Shown: one piece after another, positions 45,238-55,086 of the stretch
How the letters are laid out: every line of letters starts with the position of its first letter
Position numbering within the stretch: position 1 is the first letter of the stretch
From: Sphingomonas sp.
GTDB taxonomy: Bacteria > Pseudomonadota > Alphaproteobacteria > Sphingomonadales > Sphingomonadaceae
Length of the DNA stretch: 64,000 bases
Direction of reading: 5' to 3'
Assembly (NCBI GenBank): GCA_019635535.1
Contig: JAHBZH010000001.1
Location: 565,001-629,000 of the forward strand
Made by a program: the position numbers and the translations under genes
The notes under the pieces: model-generated
What the model saw: the letters and a program-made list of their open reading frames with translations, nothing else
Told to the model about the DNA's origin: nothing
Databases searched by the model: none

Positions 45238-47088
45238 GTGACTCGATCTTTCGACATCATCGTGGTGGGCGGCGGCCATGCCGGGACCGAAGCGGCGGCC
45301 GCCGCGGCGCGGATGGGCGCGTCGGTGGCTTTGGTCAGCTTCACCCGCGACCAGATCGGCGCGATGTCGTGCAATCCGGCGATGGGCGGCCTGGGCAAAG
45401 GGCATCTGATCCGCGAGGTCGATGCCTTTGACGGGCTGATCGCGCGCGCCTCGGACCGCGCGGCAATCCATTACCGGATGCTCAACGCCAGCAAGGGCGC
45501 GGCGGTGCGCGGGCCGCGCATCCAGGCCGACCGCAAGCTCTACAAGCGCGCGATCCACGATCTGGTCGGCGCGCAGGCGGGGCTGGAGATTGTCGAGGGC
45601 GAGGCGAGCGCGCTGAAGCTCGACGGGCGGCGCGTGACCGGGCTGACACTCGCGGACGGGCGGGACCTGGCGGCGAAGGCCGTCATCCTCGCTACCGGCA
45701 CCTTCCTCGGCGGCAAGCTGCATTTCGGGATGACGTCCAGCGCGGGCGGTCGCGTTGGCGAGCGGGCCGCGACGGCGCTGGCGCATCAGTTGCGCGCGCT
45801 GGACCTGCCGCTGGCACGACTCAAGACGGGCACGCCGCCGCGTCTCGACGGGCGCACGATCGACTGGGCCGTGCTGGAGCGGCAGGAATCGGACGACGGC
45901 GACTGGACGATGTCGCCGATGAGCCCCGGCCGCGCCGTGCCGCAGCTTTTCTGCGCGATCACCCGAACCAACGCGCGAACCCACGAGATCATCCGCGCCA
46001 ATCTCGACCGTTCGCCGCTTTTCGCCGGGGAGATCAGCGGCGTGGGCCCGCGCTACTGCCCGTCGATCGAGGACAAGGTGCACCGCTTCGGCGGCCGGGA
46101 CGGGCACCAGATCTTCCTCGAGCCCGAGGGGCTGGACGATCCCACCGTCTATCCCAACGGCATTTCCACGTCGCTGCCCGAGGACGTGCAGCGCGATTTC
46201 GTCCGCTCGATGCCGGGGCTGGAGCGGGCCGAGATCCTCCAGCCGGGCTATGCCGTGGAATATGACCATGTCGATCCGCGTATCCTGGACGCGACGCTGG
46301 CGGTGCGCGATGTGGAGGGCCTCTATCTGGCCGGGCAGGTCAACGGGACGACCGGCTATGAGGAGGCCGCCGCGCAGGGGCTGGTCGCCGGGCTGAACGC
46401 CGCCGCCTGGGCCGGCGGCAAGGCGGCGATCATCCTCGATCGCGCGGACTCCTATATCGGCGTGATGATCGACGATCTCGTCCTGCAAGGCGTCACCGAG
46501 CCCTATCGGATGCTGACGGCGCGGGCGGAATACCGGCTGCGGCTGCGCGCCGACAATGCCGAGGCGCGGCTGACGCCGATCGCCATCGCGGCGGGCTGCG
46601 TCTCGCCGGAGCGGCTGCGGCATTTCGAAGCGGCGCAGGCGGAGCGCGGCCGGATCGAGGCGCTGCTGGCACAGGCGATGCCGGCCAGGCCCCTGCGCGA
46701 TGCGGGCATTGCGGTTCGCGACGACGGCGTGAAGCGCAGCCTCGGCGAATGGCTGCGCTTTCCGGAGCTGGACGGGGAGGGGCTGAAGCGGCTCGCTCCG
46801 GCCTTCGCGGAGGTGCCGGCGGAGCGGCTCGAGGAAGCGATCCAGGACCATCGCTACGCGCCTTATGTCGAGCGGCAGGCCGGGGAGATCGCGCGGCTGC
46901 GCGCGGACGAGGCCGTGCGGATTGCGGCCGATCTCGATTATGCGGGCATTGCCGGCCTTTCCAACGAGATGGTCGAGCGCCTGTCCGCCGCCCGGCCCGC
47001 GACGATGGGCGCGGCCGCGCGCATCCGGGGCATCACGCCGGCAGCGCTGGCGGCGATCCTCGTATATTCACGGCGCAAGGCGGCCTGA
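45238..47088 (+). CDS. mnmG: tRNA uridine-5-carboxymethylaminomethyl modification enzyme MnmG
   Basis: The FAD- and NADH-dependent partner of MnmE (616 aa). The FAD fold begins at [36 protein letters not shown] contains a catalytic Cys, and a second Cys is in the [10 protein letters not shown] stretch. C-terminal helical domain includes DADAGIAGLS-like [21 protein letters not shown] start with AGAGG 7 nt upstream. TGATG overlap with rsmG. Confidence 0.97.
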   Translation: MTRSFDIIVVGGGHAGTEAAAAAARMGASVALVSFTRDQIGAMSCNPAMGGLGKGHLIREVDAFDGLIARASDRAAIHYRMLNASKGAAVRGPRIQADRKLYKRAIHDLVGAQAGLEIVEGEASALKLDGRRVTGLTLADGRDLAAKAVILATGTFLGGKLHFGMTSSAGGRVGERAATALAHQLRALDLPLARLKTGTPPRLDGRTIDWAVLERQESDDGDWTMSPMSPGRAVPQLFCAITRTNARTHEIIRANLDRSPLFAGEISGVGPRYCPSIEDKVHRFGGRDGHQIFLEPEGLDDPTVYPNGISTSLPEDVQRDFVRSMPGLERAEILQPGYAVEYDHVDPRILDATLAVRDVEGLYLAGQVNGTTGYEEAAAQGLVAGLNAAAWAGGKAAIILDRADSYIGVMIDDLVLQGVTEPYRMLTARAEYRLRLRADNAEARLTPIAIAAGCVSPERLRHFEAAQAERGRIEALLAQAMPARPLRDAGIAVRDDGVKRSLGEWLRFPELDGEGLKRLAPAFAEVPAERLEEAIQDHRYAPYVERQAGEIARLRADEAVRIAADLDYAGIAGLSNEMVERLSAARPATMGAAARIRGITPAALAAILVYSRRKAA

Positions 47089-47720
47089 TGGACGAGGCGG
47101 CGGCGCGTGCCTGGATGGCGTCCGAATATGATGTTTCACGTGAAACATTGGCGCGGCTGGACGCCTTCGCCGCGCTGCTCCGCGAGGAGAATGGGCGGCA
47201 GAATCTGGTGTCCAAGGCCAGCCTCGACCGGCTCTGGCTTCGTCATATCGCCGATTCGGCCCAGCTCCTGCGCTTCGCGCCGTCGCCGGAGGCGAGCTGG
47301 ATCGATCTCGGCAGCGGGCCGGGCTTTCCGGGGCTGATCGTCGCCGCGCTGCATCGGGGACCGGTGACCTTGGTCGAGGAAAGGCGGCTGCGGGCCGAGT
47401 TCCTCCATCGCGCGGCGGAGGTCTTGGGCATCGAGGTCGAGATACTGGGCATGAAGGTGGAGCGCGTGCCCGCCCGTCCGTTCGACGTGATCAGCGCCCG
47501 CGCCTTCGCGCCGCTGGAGAAATTGCTGACGCTGGCCACAGGATTTTCCACAGGAAACAGCCTCTGGGTGCTTCCCAAGGGACGAAATGCGCAGTCGGAA
47601 CTGGATGCGCTCGATCCTTCGTGGCAGGGTGACTTCCGGCTCGAGCAGAGCGTCACCGATCCCGAAGCCGGCATCATCGTCGCGCGCGGGGTCAGCAGAA
47701 CCGGAGGAAAGCGACGATGA
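47088..47720 (+). CDS. rsmG: 16S rRNA (guanine527-N7)-methyltransferase RsmG
   Basis: Methylates G527 of 16S rRNA using SAM; loss gives low-level streptomycin resistance in other bacteria. 210 residues with WIDLGSGPGFPGLIVA as SAM-binding motif I and NLVSKASLDRLWLRHIADSAQL. Residues 15-19 (VSRET) are encoded by a perfect parS, as in other parAB-linked rsmG genes. ATGA overlap with parA. Confidence 0.96.
   Translation: MDEAAARAWMASEYDVSRETLARLDAFAALLREENGRQNLVSKASLDRLWLRHIADSAQLLRFAPSPEASWIDLGSGPGFPGLIVAALHRGPVTLVEERRLRAEFLHRAAEVLGIEVEILGMKVERVPARPFDVISARAFAPLEKLLTLATGFSTGNSLWVLPKGRNAQSELDALDPSWQGDFRLEQSVTDPEAGIIVARGVSRTGGKRR
47132..47147. other. parS: parS centromere site inside rsmG
   Basis: TGTTTCACGTGAAACA, a perfect 16-bp palindrome (18 bp with flanks), read as VSRET in the rsmG frame. 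Confidence 0.95.
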
Positions 47721-48499
47721 TCCGGATCGCGGTCGCCAATCAGAAGGGCGGGGTCGGCAAGACGACGACCGCGATCAACCTCGCCACCGCGCTCGCCGCG
47801 ACCGGCTGGCGGGTGCTGCTCATCGATCTCGATCCGCAGGGCAATGCCTCGACCGGGCTCGGCATCGGCCAGGCGCTGCGCGATCGTTCCAGCTACGAAT
47901 TGCTGACCGGGCAGGCCACGCTGGAGGAGGTCGTCGTCCAGACAAGGGTGCCGCGACTCGACATCGTGCCGGCCAAGGTCGACCTGTCCGGCGCGGAGAT
48001 CGAACTCATTGATTTCGAACGCAGAACCCATCGGCTCGACGGGGCGCTGGAAAATGTGCCGCCGGGGCGCTGGGACGTCTGCCTGATCGATTGCCCGCCT
48101 TCGCTCGGCCTGCTCACCGTCAACGCGCTGATCGCCGCCAATGCGATCCTGGTCCCGCTCCAGGCCGAATTCTTCGCGCTGGAGGGCCTCAGCCAGCTTC
48201 TCCAGACGGTCGAGCGGGTGCGCGGGCGCTTCAATCCCGAGCTGTCGATCCTGGGCGTCGCGCTCACCATGTACGACCGGCGCAACAACCTCTCGTCCCA
48301 GGTCGGCGACGATGTCCGCGCCTGCCTGGGCGATCTGGTGTTCCAGACGGTGATCCCGCGCAACGTGCGGCTGTCCGAGGCGCCGAGCCACGGCATCCCG
48401 GCGCTCATCTACGATCATCGCTGCCCGGGCTCGGAAGCCTATATGGCGCTGGCCCGCGAGCTGATCGCCCGACTGCCGCGCAAGGCGGAGGCGGCATGA
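47717..48499 (+). CDS. parA: Chromosome partitioning ATPase ParA
   Basis: A 260-residue Walker-type ATPase that segregates the origin. Deviant Walker A KGGVGKTT near residue 11 follows AVANQ; Walker A' is RVLLIDLDPQGNAS and Walker B is VCLIDCPPS. The short N-terminus with no HTH marks the chromosomal (Soj) type. ATGA overlaps with rsmG and parB. Confidence 0.97.
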   Translation: MIRIAVANQKGGVGKTTTAINLATALAATGWRVLLIDLDPQGNASTGLGIGQALRDRSSYELLTGQATLEEVVVQTRVPRLDIVPAKVDLSGAEIELIDFERRTHRLDGALENVPPGRWDVCLIDCPPSLGLLTVNALIAANAILVPLQAEFFALEGLSQLLQTVERVRGRFNPELSILGVALTMYDRRNNLSSQVGDDVRACLGDLVFQTVIPRNVRLSEAPSHGIPALIYDHRCPGSEAYMALARELIARLPRKAEAA

Positions 48500-49392
48500 G
48501 CGACGAGGCGCCGCGCACGTCCGCAAAACGCCCTTCCGGGCTGGGGCGCGGCCTGTCCTCGCTGCTCGGCGAGGTTTCGCGTGAAACGCCGGTCTCCGGC
48601 GGCGGCGTGACCGGCGACGTGCGGCGCATCCCGGTCGCCAGCATCGAGCCCAATCCCGCCCAGCCGCGCCGGATCTTCGCCGAGGACGCGCTGGCCGAGC
48701 TCGCCGAATCGATCTCCGCGCGCGGCGTCATCCAGCCGATCATCGTGCGCCCGCACGGCCATCGCTTCCAGATCGTCGCCGGCGAACGGCGCTGGCGCGC
48801 GTCACAGAAGGCGCGGCTGCACGAGATACCGGCGATCGTCCGCGAATTCAGCGACGAGGAGACGCTGGAAGTCGCGCTCGTCGAGAATATCCAGCGCCGG
48901 GACCTCAACGCGATCGAGGAGGCGCAGGCCTATAAAAGGCTGATCGACGATTACGGCCACACCCAGGACGCGCTCGGCAAGATCGTCCACAAATCGCGCA
49001 GCCATGTGGCTAACCTCATGAGATTGCTTGATCTTCCGGCGAAGGTCCAGGTCATGGTCGGCGCCGGGCAATTGAGCATGGGCCATGCCCGCGCGCTCGT
49101 TTCCGCGCCCGATCCGGAAGGGCTGGCCGACGAGGTGCTGCGCCGCGGCCTGTCGGTGCGCGAGACCGAGAAGCTGGCGCGCGAGGGCAAGCCGACCCGC
49201 CAGCGCCCGCTGCCGATCGAATATAAGGGCGCCCATGCCGACATCGCCGCGCTGGAGCGACAATTGGGCGACATGCTGGGCCTCAAGGTCGCGATCAAGC
49301 ACAGCCCTAAAGGCGGGCAGGTGACGCTCGGTTACACGACGCTCGACCAACTCGACATGATCTGCCAGCGCCTCAGCGGGGACAAGTTTTAG
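48496..49392 (+). CDS. parB: Centromere-binding CTPase ParB
   Basis: A 298-residue ParB clamp. After KRPSGLGRGLSSLLGE comes a VSRET peptide encoded by a degenerate parS, then the N-terminal CTP-binding domain with GERRWRASQKA, the ENIQRRDLNAIEEA motif, the HTH (ALGKIVHKSRSHVANLMRLL) that binds parS, and the C-terminal dimerisation domain. A basic N-terminus is expected to contact ParA. It forms a parAB pair with rsmG, and the parS sites lie within 3.4 kb. Confidence 0.97.
   Translation: MSDEAPRTSAKRPSGLGRGLSSLLGEVSRETPVSGGGVTGDVRRIPVASIEPNPAQPRRIFAEDALAELAESISARGVIQPIIVRPHGHRFQIVAGERRWRASQKARLHEIPAIVREFSDEETLEVALVENIQRRDLNAIEEAQAYKRLIDDYGHTQDALGKIVHKSRSHVANLMRLLDLPAKVQVMVGAGQLSMGHARALVSAPDPEGLADEVLRRGLSVRETEKLAREGKPTRQRPLPIEYKGAHADIAALERQLGDMLGLKVAIKHSPKGGQVTLGYTTLDQLDMICQRLSGDKF
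48574..48587. other. Degenerate parS inside parB
   Basis: GTTTCGCGTGAAAC: one base off the 14-bp parS core. Flanks are G and G rather than T and A, so affinity should be reduced. Confidence 0.6.
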
Positions 49393-49393
49393 G

Positions 49394-49585
49394 ATGCTAC
49401 CGCCGTGGGAGGCGCATCCTGACCTTCCCGAAGGCTCTATTGGCTGGCGAATGGGGAGAGGCGAAGACCATTGGCTCGCCTTTCGCGAGTGGTTTCTCAG
49501 CCTTGACGCTGAAGAAAAGGAGGCATGCATCGCCTCACATCCGGAACCTCCCCTATGGAGGGGCTATTACTCCCGCCTGGGTTAA
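49394..49585 (+). CDS. Conserved small hypothetical protein downstream of parB (63 aa)
   Basis: A 63-residue protein starting 1 nt after the parB stop: LPPWEAHPDLPEGSIGWRMG then GEDHWLAFREWFLSLD and a tail HPEPPLWRGYYSRLG. It is Trp-rich (five or six) and acidic. I recall similar short proteins (IGWRMGxGEDY pattern) in other Proteobacteria with no known function, so it looks like a genuine gene. Less GC-rich than parB. Its end overlaps holA by 4 bp. Confidence 0.75.
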   Translation: MLPPWEAHPDLPEGSIGWRMGRGEDHWLAFREWFLSLDAEEKEACIASHPEPPLWRGYYSRLG

Positions 49586-50607
49586 CGCAGCCGCGCCGCC
49601 TGGCGGCAGATGGCGAAGAGTTCGGCTTCGGCGGCGATCGGGCCGGGGCCGCCGGTGGTCATCACCTGCTTCTCGGTTTCGACCAGGCGCGCGATCGCCT
49701 TGGCGATGACCTCGCCCGGCCAGCGGCCCAGCACCCGCTCGATCGCATCTTTTTCCTTCCAGAACAATTGCTTGCCGGCTGACGCCATGACGTCGCGCGG
49801 GCGCTTGCCTTGGTCCACCTCGACCCGGTAGCGGGCGAGCATCACCATGCGGCGCAGCATCGCCCGGGTGAGGCCGATGCCGTCGCGGCCTTCGGCGCGC
49901 AGGCGGGAAATCTCGCTCGCCAGCGCTCCCGCGTCGCCGCCGAGCACGCTGTCGACCAGTCGGCTGAGATCGCCTTCGTCCGCATCGGCGCCGAGCGCGT
50001 CGATCGCGTCATGGTCGAGCAGCCTGGGGGCGCCGGGTGCGGCGTCGAGATAGAGGGCGTATTTCTCCAGCTCCAGCGCGATCAGCGCGCGATTGCCGCC
50101 GCAGCCTTCGGCGATCCGCGCCGCGACGTCGCCGCGCACCTCCAGCCCGAGCGGGCGGGCGGCCTCCTCGACGATCCGCGCATGATCGCGCGCGTCGGGC
50201 AGGTAGCTCGCGCAGGCCAGGGCCGATTTCGCCCCCTGGGCCAGCTTCACCAGACGCGAGGTGCCGCGCAGCGCGCCGGCGAGGATCAAGACGGGATTGC
50301 CGGCGGCGGGCGCTTCGATCAGCGCCTCGACGGCGGGCACGATCTCCTCGCCCGCCTGCTCGACCAGGATCCAGCGTTTGTCGCCGAACATGGAGATGGC
50401 GGCGGCCTCGTCGGCGAGCCGGGCCGGATCGGCCTTCAGGTCGGCGCCGGTCAGATCGATCCGCTCGGCGCCTTCGCCCATCGCGGCGGCGAGCAGCTTC
50501 ATCAGGCTGCGGCTGCCCGCCTCGTCGGGGCCGTAGAGGAGGAAGGCGCGCGTCTCGCCGGGGCTTTTCAGCGCGCGCTCCATCTCAGGGCGCTTCGCCG
50601 CCGTCAT
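49582..50607 (-). CDS. holA: DNA polymerase III delta subunit
   Basis: Delta (341 aa) opens the sliding clamp within the clamp loader. Family motifs: FLLYGPDEAGSRSLMKLL near the N-terminus, DKRWILVEQAGEE and the mostly helical C-terminal collar domain with GLTRAMLRRMVMLARYR. ATGA overlap with lptE. Last gene of the DUF3576-leuS-lptE-holA operon. Confidence 0.93.
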   Translation of the reverse strand: MTAAKRPEMERALKSPGETRAFLLYGPDEAGSRSLMKLLAAAMGEGAERIDLTGADLKADPARLADEAAAISMFGDKRWILVEQAGEEIVPAVEALIEAPAAGNPVLILAGALRGTSRLVKLAQGAKSALACASYLPDARDHARIVEEAARPLGLEVRGDVAARIAEGCGGNRALIALELEKYALYLDAAPGAPRLLDHDAIDALGADADEGDLSRLVDSVLGGDAGALASEISRLRAEGRDGIGLTRAMLRRMVMLARYRVEVDQGKRPRDVMASAGKQLFWKEKDAIERVLGRWPGEVIAKAIARLVETEKQVMTTGGPGPIAAEAELFAICRQAARLR

Positions 50608-51107
50608 CGCCGCAACTGCCCGTTCCGGGTGCGCGAGGCGTAGAGAGCGACGCGCGCGACGATCTGGTCGGCGACCTCGACGGCGAGCCGCTCCAGCGCG
50701 GTCTGCTCGGCCGCGACCGTGGCATATTCGCTGGAGACGACGTCGATGCCGGCGTCGGAGCCGGCGGTGGCGTCGAGCACGACCGTGCCGAGCTCGGCAT
50801 CGACGAGGCGGTAGCGGGCGCGCAACGTGCGCCGTTCGCGGGTCACCGCATCGTCCGAGCGGATACCGAAGCCGGTGATATTGTCGTCCAGCGCGACTTC
50901 CAGCCGGTAGCGCGGCACCGTATTGCTGCCGAGCCGGTCCTCCAGCGCGGTGCGGACCAGCCAGCCGGCGCGCCCCGGGATCGGCGCCACCGCGACCGAT
51001 TCGAGCGCCTGCGCGACCGGGCCGCGCGCGCCACCGGCATAGAGCGGACGCAGCGTGCAGCCGGTGAGAGCGAGCGCGATGCCGATCAGGACGGCGCGCT
51101 TCATCAT
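50604..51107 (-). CDS. lptE: LPS-assembly lipoprotein LptE
   Basis: The outer-membrane lipoprotein that plugs LptD during LPS export. 167 residues with a lipobox LTGC (Cys near 17) and the conserved TLRPLYAG right after; [19 protein letters not shown] and [11 protein letters not shown] follow. Very divergent family, but the leuS-lptE-holA order is the classical context. ATG overlaps the leuS stop. Confidence 0.92.
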   Translation of the reverse strand: MMKRAVLIGIALALTGCTLRPLYAGGARGPVAQALESVAVAPIPGRAGWLVRTALEDRLGSNTVPRYRLEVALDDNITGFGIRSDDAVTRERRTLRARYRLVDAELGTVVLDATAGSDAGIDVVSSEYATVAAEQTALERLAVEVADQIVARVALYASRTRNGQLRR

Positions 51108-53605
51108 GCGACGATGTTCACCAGGCGATCGGGGACCACGATGACCTTCTTCGGCGCCGCGCCGGCGAGGATTCGCTGCACGCTGGCATTGGCAACGGCC
51201 ATCGCCTCGAGCTGTTCCTTCGGCGCGCCCTTGGCGGCCGTCACCGTGTCGCGCAGCTTGCCGTTGACCTGGATGGCGATCGTCACCTCGTCCTCGACGA
51301 GCAGCGCCGGATCGGCCTCGGGCCAGGGCGCATCGGCGATCATGCCTTCGCGGCCCGCGGCGGCCCAGGCCTCCTCGGCGATGTGCGGCACCATCGGCGC
51401 GGCGAGGCGCAGCAAAGTCTCCACCGCCGCGCGGCGCGAGGCGGACGGCTGCGCCTTCTCGATCGCGTTGGCGAGTTCGTAGAGATTGGCGACCGCTTTG
51501 TTGAAGGCGAGCGCCTCGATATTGGCGCTGACCGCCGCGACCGTCTGGTGCAGCTTGCGGTCGAGCGGCTTGTCTTTCCCGTCTCCGGCCTGATCGCTGG
51601 AGAGAATGCGCCAGAGCCTCTGGATGAAGCGCCACGAACCTTCGATGCCCGATTCGCTCCATTCCAGATCGCGCTCGGGCGGGCTGTCGGAGAGCATGAA
51701 CCAGCGCACCGCGTCCGCGCCGTACTGATCGACGATCGGTTCGGGATCGACCGTGTTGCGCTTGGACTTGGACATCTTCTCGACGCGGCCGGAGACGACC
51801 TTGTCGCCCTTGGCCAAAGCGGCCTCCGCCTCTTCGGGCAGCAGCCACTTGCCGGCGGCGTCCTGATAGGTGCGGTGCGTCACCATGCCCTGGGTGAACA
51901 GTCCCCGGAACGGCTCGGCCACGTCGATCATGCCGATGCGCTGGAGCGCGCGGGTCCAGAAGCGGGCGTAGAGCAGGTGCAGGATCGCATGCTCGACCCC
52001 GCCGATATACTGATCGACCGGCAGCCAGCGTTCGGCCACCGCCTTGTCGAACGGCCGGTCCGCCGGCTGGCTGGCGAAGCGGATGAAATACCAGGAGGAA
52101 TCGACGAAGGTGTCGAGCGTGTCGGTCTCGCGCACCGCCTTGGCGCCGCATTTCGGGCAATCGACATGCTTCCAGGTGGGATGCCGCTCCAGCGGGTTGC
52201 CGGGAATGTCGAAGCTCACGTCCTCGGGCAGCGTCACCGGCAGCTGGTCCTCCGGCACGGGCACCGCGCCGCACGCGTCGCAATGGACGATCGGGATCGG
52301 CGTGCCCCAGTAACGCTGGCGCGAGACGCCCCAGTCGCGCAGCCGCCAGGCGGTCGTGCCCTGGCCCCAGCCCTCCGCTTCGGCGCGGGCGATCACGGCG
52401 GCCTTGGCCGCCTCGACGTCCTTGCCGTCCAGGAAGCGCGAATTGACCAGGATGCCGTCGCCCGGCTCGGCCGCGTCGCCGATCGGCTTGTCCGCCTCGC
52501 CGGCGCTGGGGGCGACGACGCGCTGGATGTCGAGGCCGTATTTGGTGGCGAATTCGAAATCGCGCTGATCGTGCGCGGGCACGCCGAAGACGGCGCCGGT
52601 GCCGTAATCCATCAGCACGAAATTGGCGATGAAGACCGGCAGCTCCCAATCGGGATCGAGCGGATGATAGGCCTCGCCGATCTCCAGCCCCAGCTTCTCC
52701 GCCGTCTCCAGCTCGGCCGCCGTCGTGCCGCCCTGCTTGCACTTGGCGATGAACGCGGCGACCTCGGGCGAGCGCTCGGCATATTCCTGCGCGAGCGGAT
52801 GATCGGGCGAGACGGCGACGAAGCTGGCGCCGAAGATCGTGTCGGGCCGGGTGGTGAACACCTCGATCGACTTGATCCCGCCGCGCTGCGCCGGCTCGAT
52901 CGCGAAGCGGAAGTTCATGCCCCGGCTCTTGCCGATCCAGTTTTCCTGCATCAGCCGAACCTTGTCGGGCCACTGGTCGAGCGTGCCCAGCCCGTCGAGC
53001 AGCTCCTCGGCGAAGTCGGTGATCTTCAGGAACCACTGGCTGAGCTTGCGCCGCTCGACCAGCGCGCCGGAGCGCCAGCCGCGCCCGTCGATCACCTGCT
53101 CATTGGCGAGCACGGTCATGTCGACCGGGTCCCAGTTGACCTCGCTCTCCTTGCGATAGACGAGGCCGGCCTCGAACAGGTCCACGAAGAGCGCCTGTTC
53201 CTGCCCGTAATAGGCCGGATCGCAGGTCGCCAGCTCCCGGCTCCAGTCGAGCGCGAAGCCGAGGCGCTTCAATTGCGCCTTCATCGTCGCGATGTTGGAT
53301 CGGGTCCATTCCCCCGGATGGACCTGGCGCTCCATCGCCGCATTCTCGGCCGGCATGCCGAAGGCGTCCCAGCCCATCGGGTGGAGCACTTCGAAGCCGT
53401 TCATCCGCCGGTAGCGGGCGAGCACGTCGCCCATCGTGTAGTTGCGGACATGGCCCATATGGATGCGCCCCGACGGATAGGGGAACATCTCCAGGATATA
53501 GGCCTTCGGGCGCGACGAATCGTTCGAGGCGTGGAAGGTCCCCGCCTCGTCCCAGGCCTGCTGCCAGCGGGCATCGGCCGTCAGAGGATTGAAGCGCGAT
53601 GCCAT
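51104..53605 (-). CDS. leuS: Leucyl-tRNA synthetase
   Basis: LeuRS (833 aa) charges tRNA-Leu. Class I signatures HMGH in [14 protein letters not shown] and KMSKSKRN near 570 are present. The CP1 editing domain lies between ([19 protein letters not shown], plus the DQRDFEFA stretch), with zinc-like cysteines in HCDACGAVP and CPKCGAKA. C-terminal VNGKLRDTV is conserved. Upstream gap of 23 bp to DUF3576 shows one transcript. Confidence 0.98.
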   Translation of the reverse strand: MASRFNPLTADARWQQAWDEAGTFHASNDSSRPKAYILEMFPYPSGRIHMGHVRNYTMGDVLARYRRMNGFEVLHPMGWDAFGMPAENAAMERQVHPGEWTRSNIATMKAQLKRLGFALDWSRELATCDPAYYGQEQALFVDLFEAGLVYRKESEVNWDPVDMTVLANEQVIDGRGWRSGALVERRKLSQWFLKITDFAEELLDGLGTLDQWPDKVRLMQENWIGKSRGMNFRFAIEPAQRGGIKSIEVFTTRPDTIFGASFVAVSPDHPLAQEYAERSPEVAAFIAKCKQGGTTAAELETAEKLGLEIGEAYHPLDPDWELPVFIANFVLMDYGTGAVFGVPAHDQRDFEFATKYGLDIQRVVAPSAGEADKPIGDAAEPGDGILVNSRFLDGKDVEAAKAAVIARAEAEGWGQGTTAWRLRDWGVSRQRYWGTPIPIVHCDACGAVPVPEDQLPVTLPEDVSFDIPGNPLERHPTWKHVDCPKCGAKAVRETDTLDTFVDSSWYFIRFASQPADRPFDKAVAERWLPVDQYIGGVEHAILHLLYARFWTRALQRIGMIDVAEPFRGLFTQGMVTHRTYQDAAGKWLLPEEAEAALAKGDKVVSGRVEKMSKSKRNTVDPEPIVDQYGADAVRWFMLSDSPPERDLEWSESGIEGSWRFIQRLWRILSSDQAGDGKDKPLDRKLHQTVAAVSANIEALAFNKAVANLYELANAIEKAQPSASRRAAVETLLRLAAPMVPHIAEEAWAAAGREGMIADAPWPEADPALLVEDEVTIAIQVNGKLRDTVTAAKGAPKEQLEAMAVANASVQRILAGAAPKKVIVVPDRLVNIVA

Positions 53606-53628
53606 CGCGGCGCTGTGTCCTTATGAAA

Positions 53629-54102
53629 TCAGCCGATGGTGGCGGCGCGCCTCAGGTCGCGGGCGCGGGTGAGGATGATCTCCTCGAGCCGCTGGACGGT
53701 CGCCGCGGTCACCGGCGCTTCGGTCCACTGGCCGTTCTGCATGGTTTGGCGCGCCGCCGTCACCTGCAACGCGTCGGCGCGCAGGTCTCGATCGAGAATG
53801 GCGACGCTGACCCGCACGCGCTCGTTCGGGTTTTGCGGATTGGCATACCAGTCGGTGGCGAGCACGCCGCCGTTCGAATCGCTCTGGACGATCGGCGCGA
53901 AGGAAAGCGTTTCGAGCGCGGCGCGCCAAAGATAGGCATTAACGCCGATCGTCGTGACCTGGCTGGCGGCAAGGTCCGCCTGCTTGGCGCGATTCTCGGG
54001 CGAGCGGCCGAAGGTGCGGTTGATGTCGTCGCGGATGAACTGGCAGCCGGCCAGCGACACCGCGCAGACAGCGGCCAGGCCGATATGAAGAAGGCGTGCC
54101 AT
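53629..54102 (-). CDS. DUF3576 lipoprotein
   Basis: A 157-residue lipoprotein with LAGC near 20 and a conserved body: TTIGVNAYLWRAALETLSF, LATDWYANPQNPNERVRVSV and ILTRARDLRR. The family is restricted to alphaproteobacteria and usually precedes leuS-lptE; a role in envelope assembly is plausible but unproven. GAGG lies 10 nt before the ATG. Confidence 0.9.
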   Translation of the reverse strand: MARLLHIGLAAVCAVSLAGCQFIRDDINRTFGRSPENRAKQADLAASQVTTIGVNAYLWRAALETLSFAPIVQSDSNGGVLATDWYANPQNPNERVRVSVAILDRDLRADALQVTAARQTMQNGQWTEAPVTAATVQRLEEIILTRARDLRRAATIG

Positions 54103-54354
54103 TCGTAAAAATCCTCGGAAAAAAACGGGTCCCTTGCCGGCCGTTATAGATATCGGGGCGCCCCCGGCAAGCGCCTCTTGCCGCGCATCGCGCCGGAATC
54201 CGGGCGGCGGATCGCAGGACCGGCCGGCGCGGCGGTTGTGGGAAACGTGCAACAGAATGTGCGATTCGGCACGAGTCCCGGGCGCGATGGCCGCCTTTGC
54301 TAGGAATCCGGGCCGAGTCGCACTAGATTTCCGCTGGAATTGGAGTCGGATGCC

Positions 54355-55086
54355 TTGAGCACAGCAAGGACCCTGGGAACGGCAGGAGGCGCATCGCTGG
54401 TCGCGGTGGCGCTTTTGCTCGCCCCCGCTCTGGCTGCCGAAACGCTTTCGCGGGGCAAGGCACGCGCCCCCATCGCCGCGACTCAGGCGCGCTCGGTGGG
54501 CGCCTTCACGCCCGCAGTCTCCGATCCGCGGCTGGCCGCCGTGCTGGCGCGCAACGGTACGCTCGATACCGATCTGCGCTTTACGCCCGCCGCCGCCGCC
54601 ACCGATCGCAGCCGCGCCGTCCGGGTCGCGATTCGCGCCCGGGCCAACACGCCGGCGGAAGCGGCCCGCGGTGTCCTTACCGCCACATCGGCGACGCCGG
54701 TGACGGCGATCACGCCCAGTTCCTACAATCTCGGCGTTTCGCTGGGCTGGCGGCGCTTCGCCATATCGGGCGACATCGCCCATTCCGACGGCGGCATCGT
54801 TCCCGGCGCGCGCGATTCGGCCCAGATCGGCATGAGCTACCGCGCCAATCGCCGGCTGACCGGCCGAGTCGAGGTCGCCGCCGAACGTGCCGAGGGCGCG
54901 CAGCGGATCGTCGGCGAGGATGAGGCCTATTCCCTCGACGTCGGCGGCGCCTTCTCGATCACGCGCAATATCGATGTCACCGCCGGCGCCCGCTATCGTA
55001 TCACGCGCGACAATATCGATTCGATGTCGCGCGACGAGCGCCGCGACAGCCAGGCCGTCTATGTCGGCACGGCGTTCCGCTTCTAA
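54355..55086 (+). CDS. Outer-membrane beta-barrel-like protein
   Basis: A 243-residue exported protein. A signal peptide (GGASLVAVALLLAPALAAE) is followed by a Ala/Arg-rich linker to about residue 110, then amphipathic strands: YNLGVSLGWRRFAISGDIAH, AQIGMSYRANRRLTGRVEVA, YSLDVGGAFSITRNIDVTAG and a terminal AVYVGTAFRF ending in Phe. The strand pattern suggests a small barrel or membrane-bound porin-like protein. TTG start is inferred because the only ATG in the region is out of frame; GGAG lies 9 nt before it. Confidence 0.72.
   Translation: MSTARTLGTAGGASLVAVALLLAPALAAETLSRGKARAPIAATQARSVGAFTPAVSDPRLAAVLARNGTLDTDLRFTPAAAATDRSRAVRVAIRARANTPAEAARGVLTATSATPVTAITPSSYNLGVSLGWRRFAISGDIAHSDGGIVPGARDSAQIGMSYRANRRLTGRVEVAAERAEGAQRIVGEDEAYSLDVGGAFSITRNIDVTAGARYRITRDNIDSMSRDERRDSQAVYVGTAFRF

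Noticed and set aside
51383..53626. Long open frame antisense to leuS
   Set aside because: Shadow of a GC-rich gene; product has no family similarity and no ribosome site.
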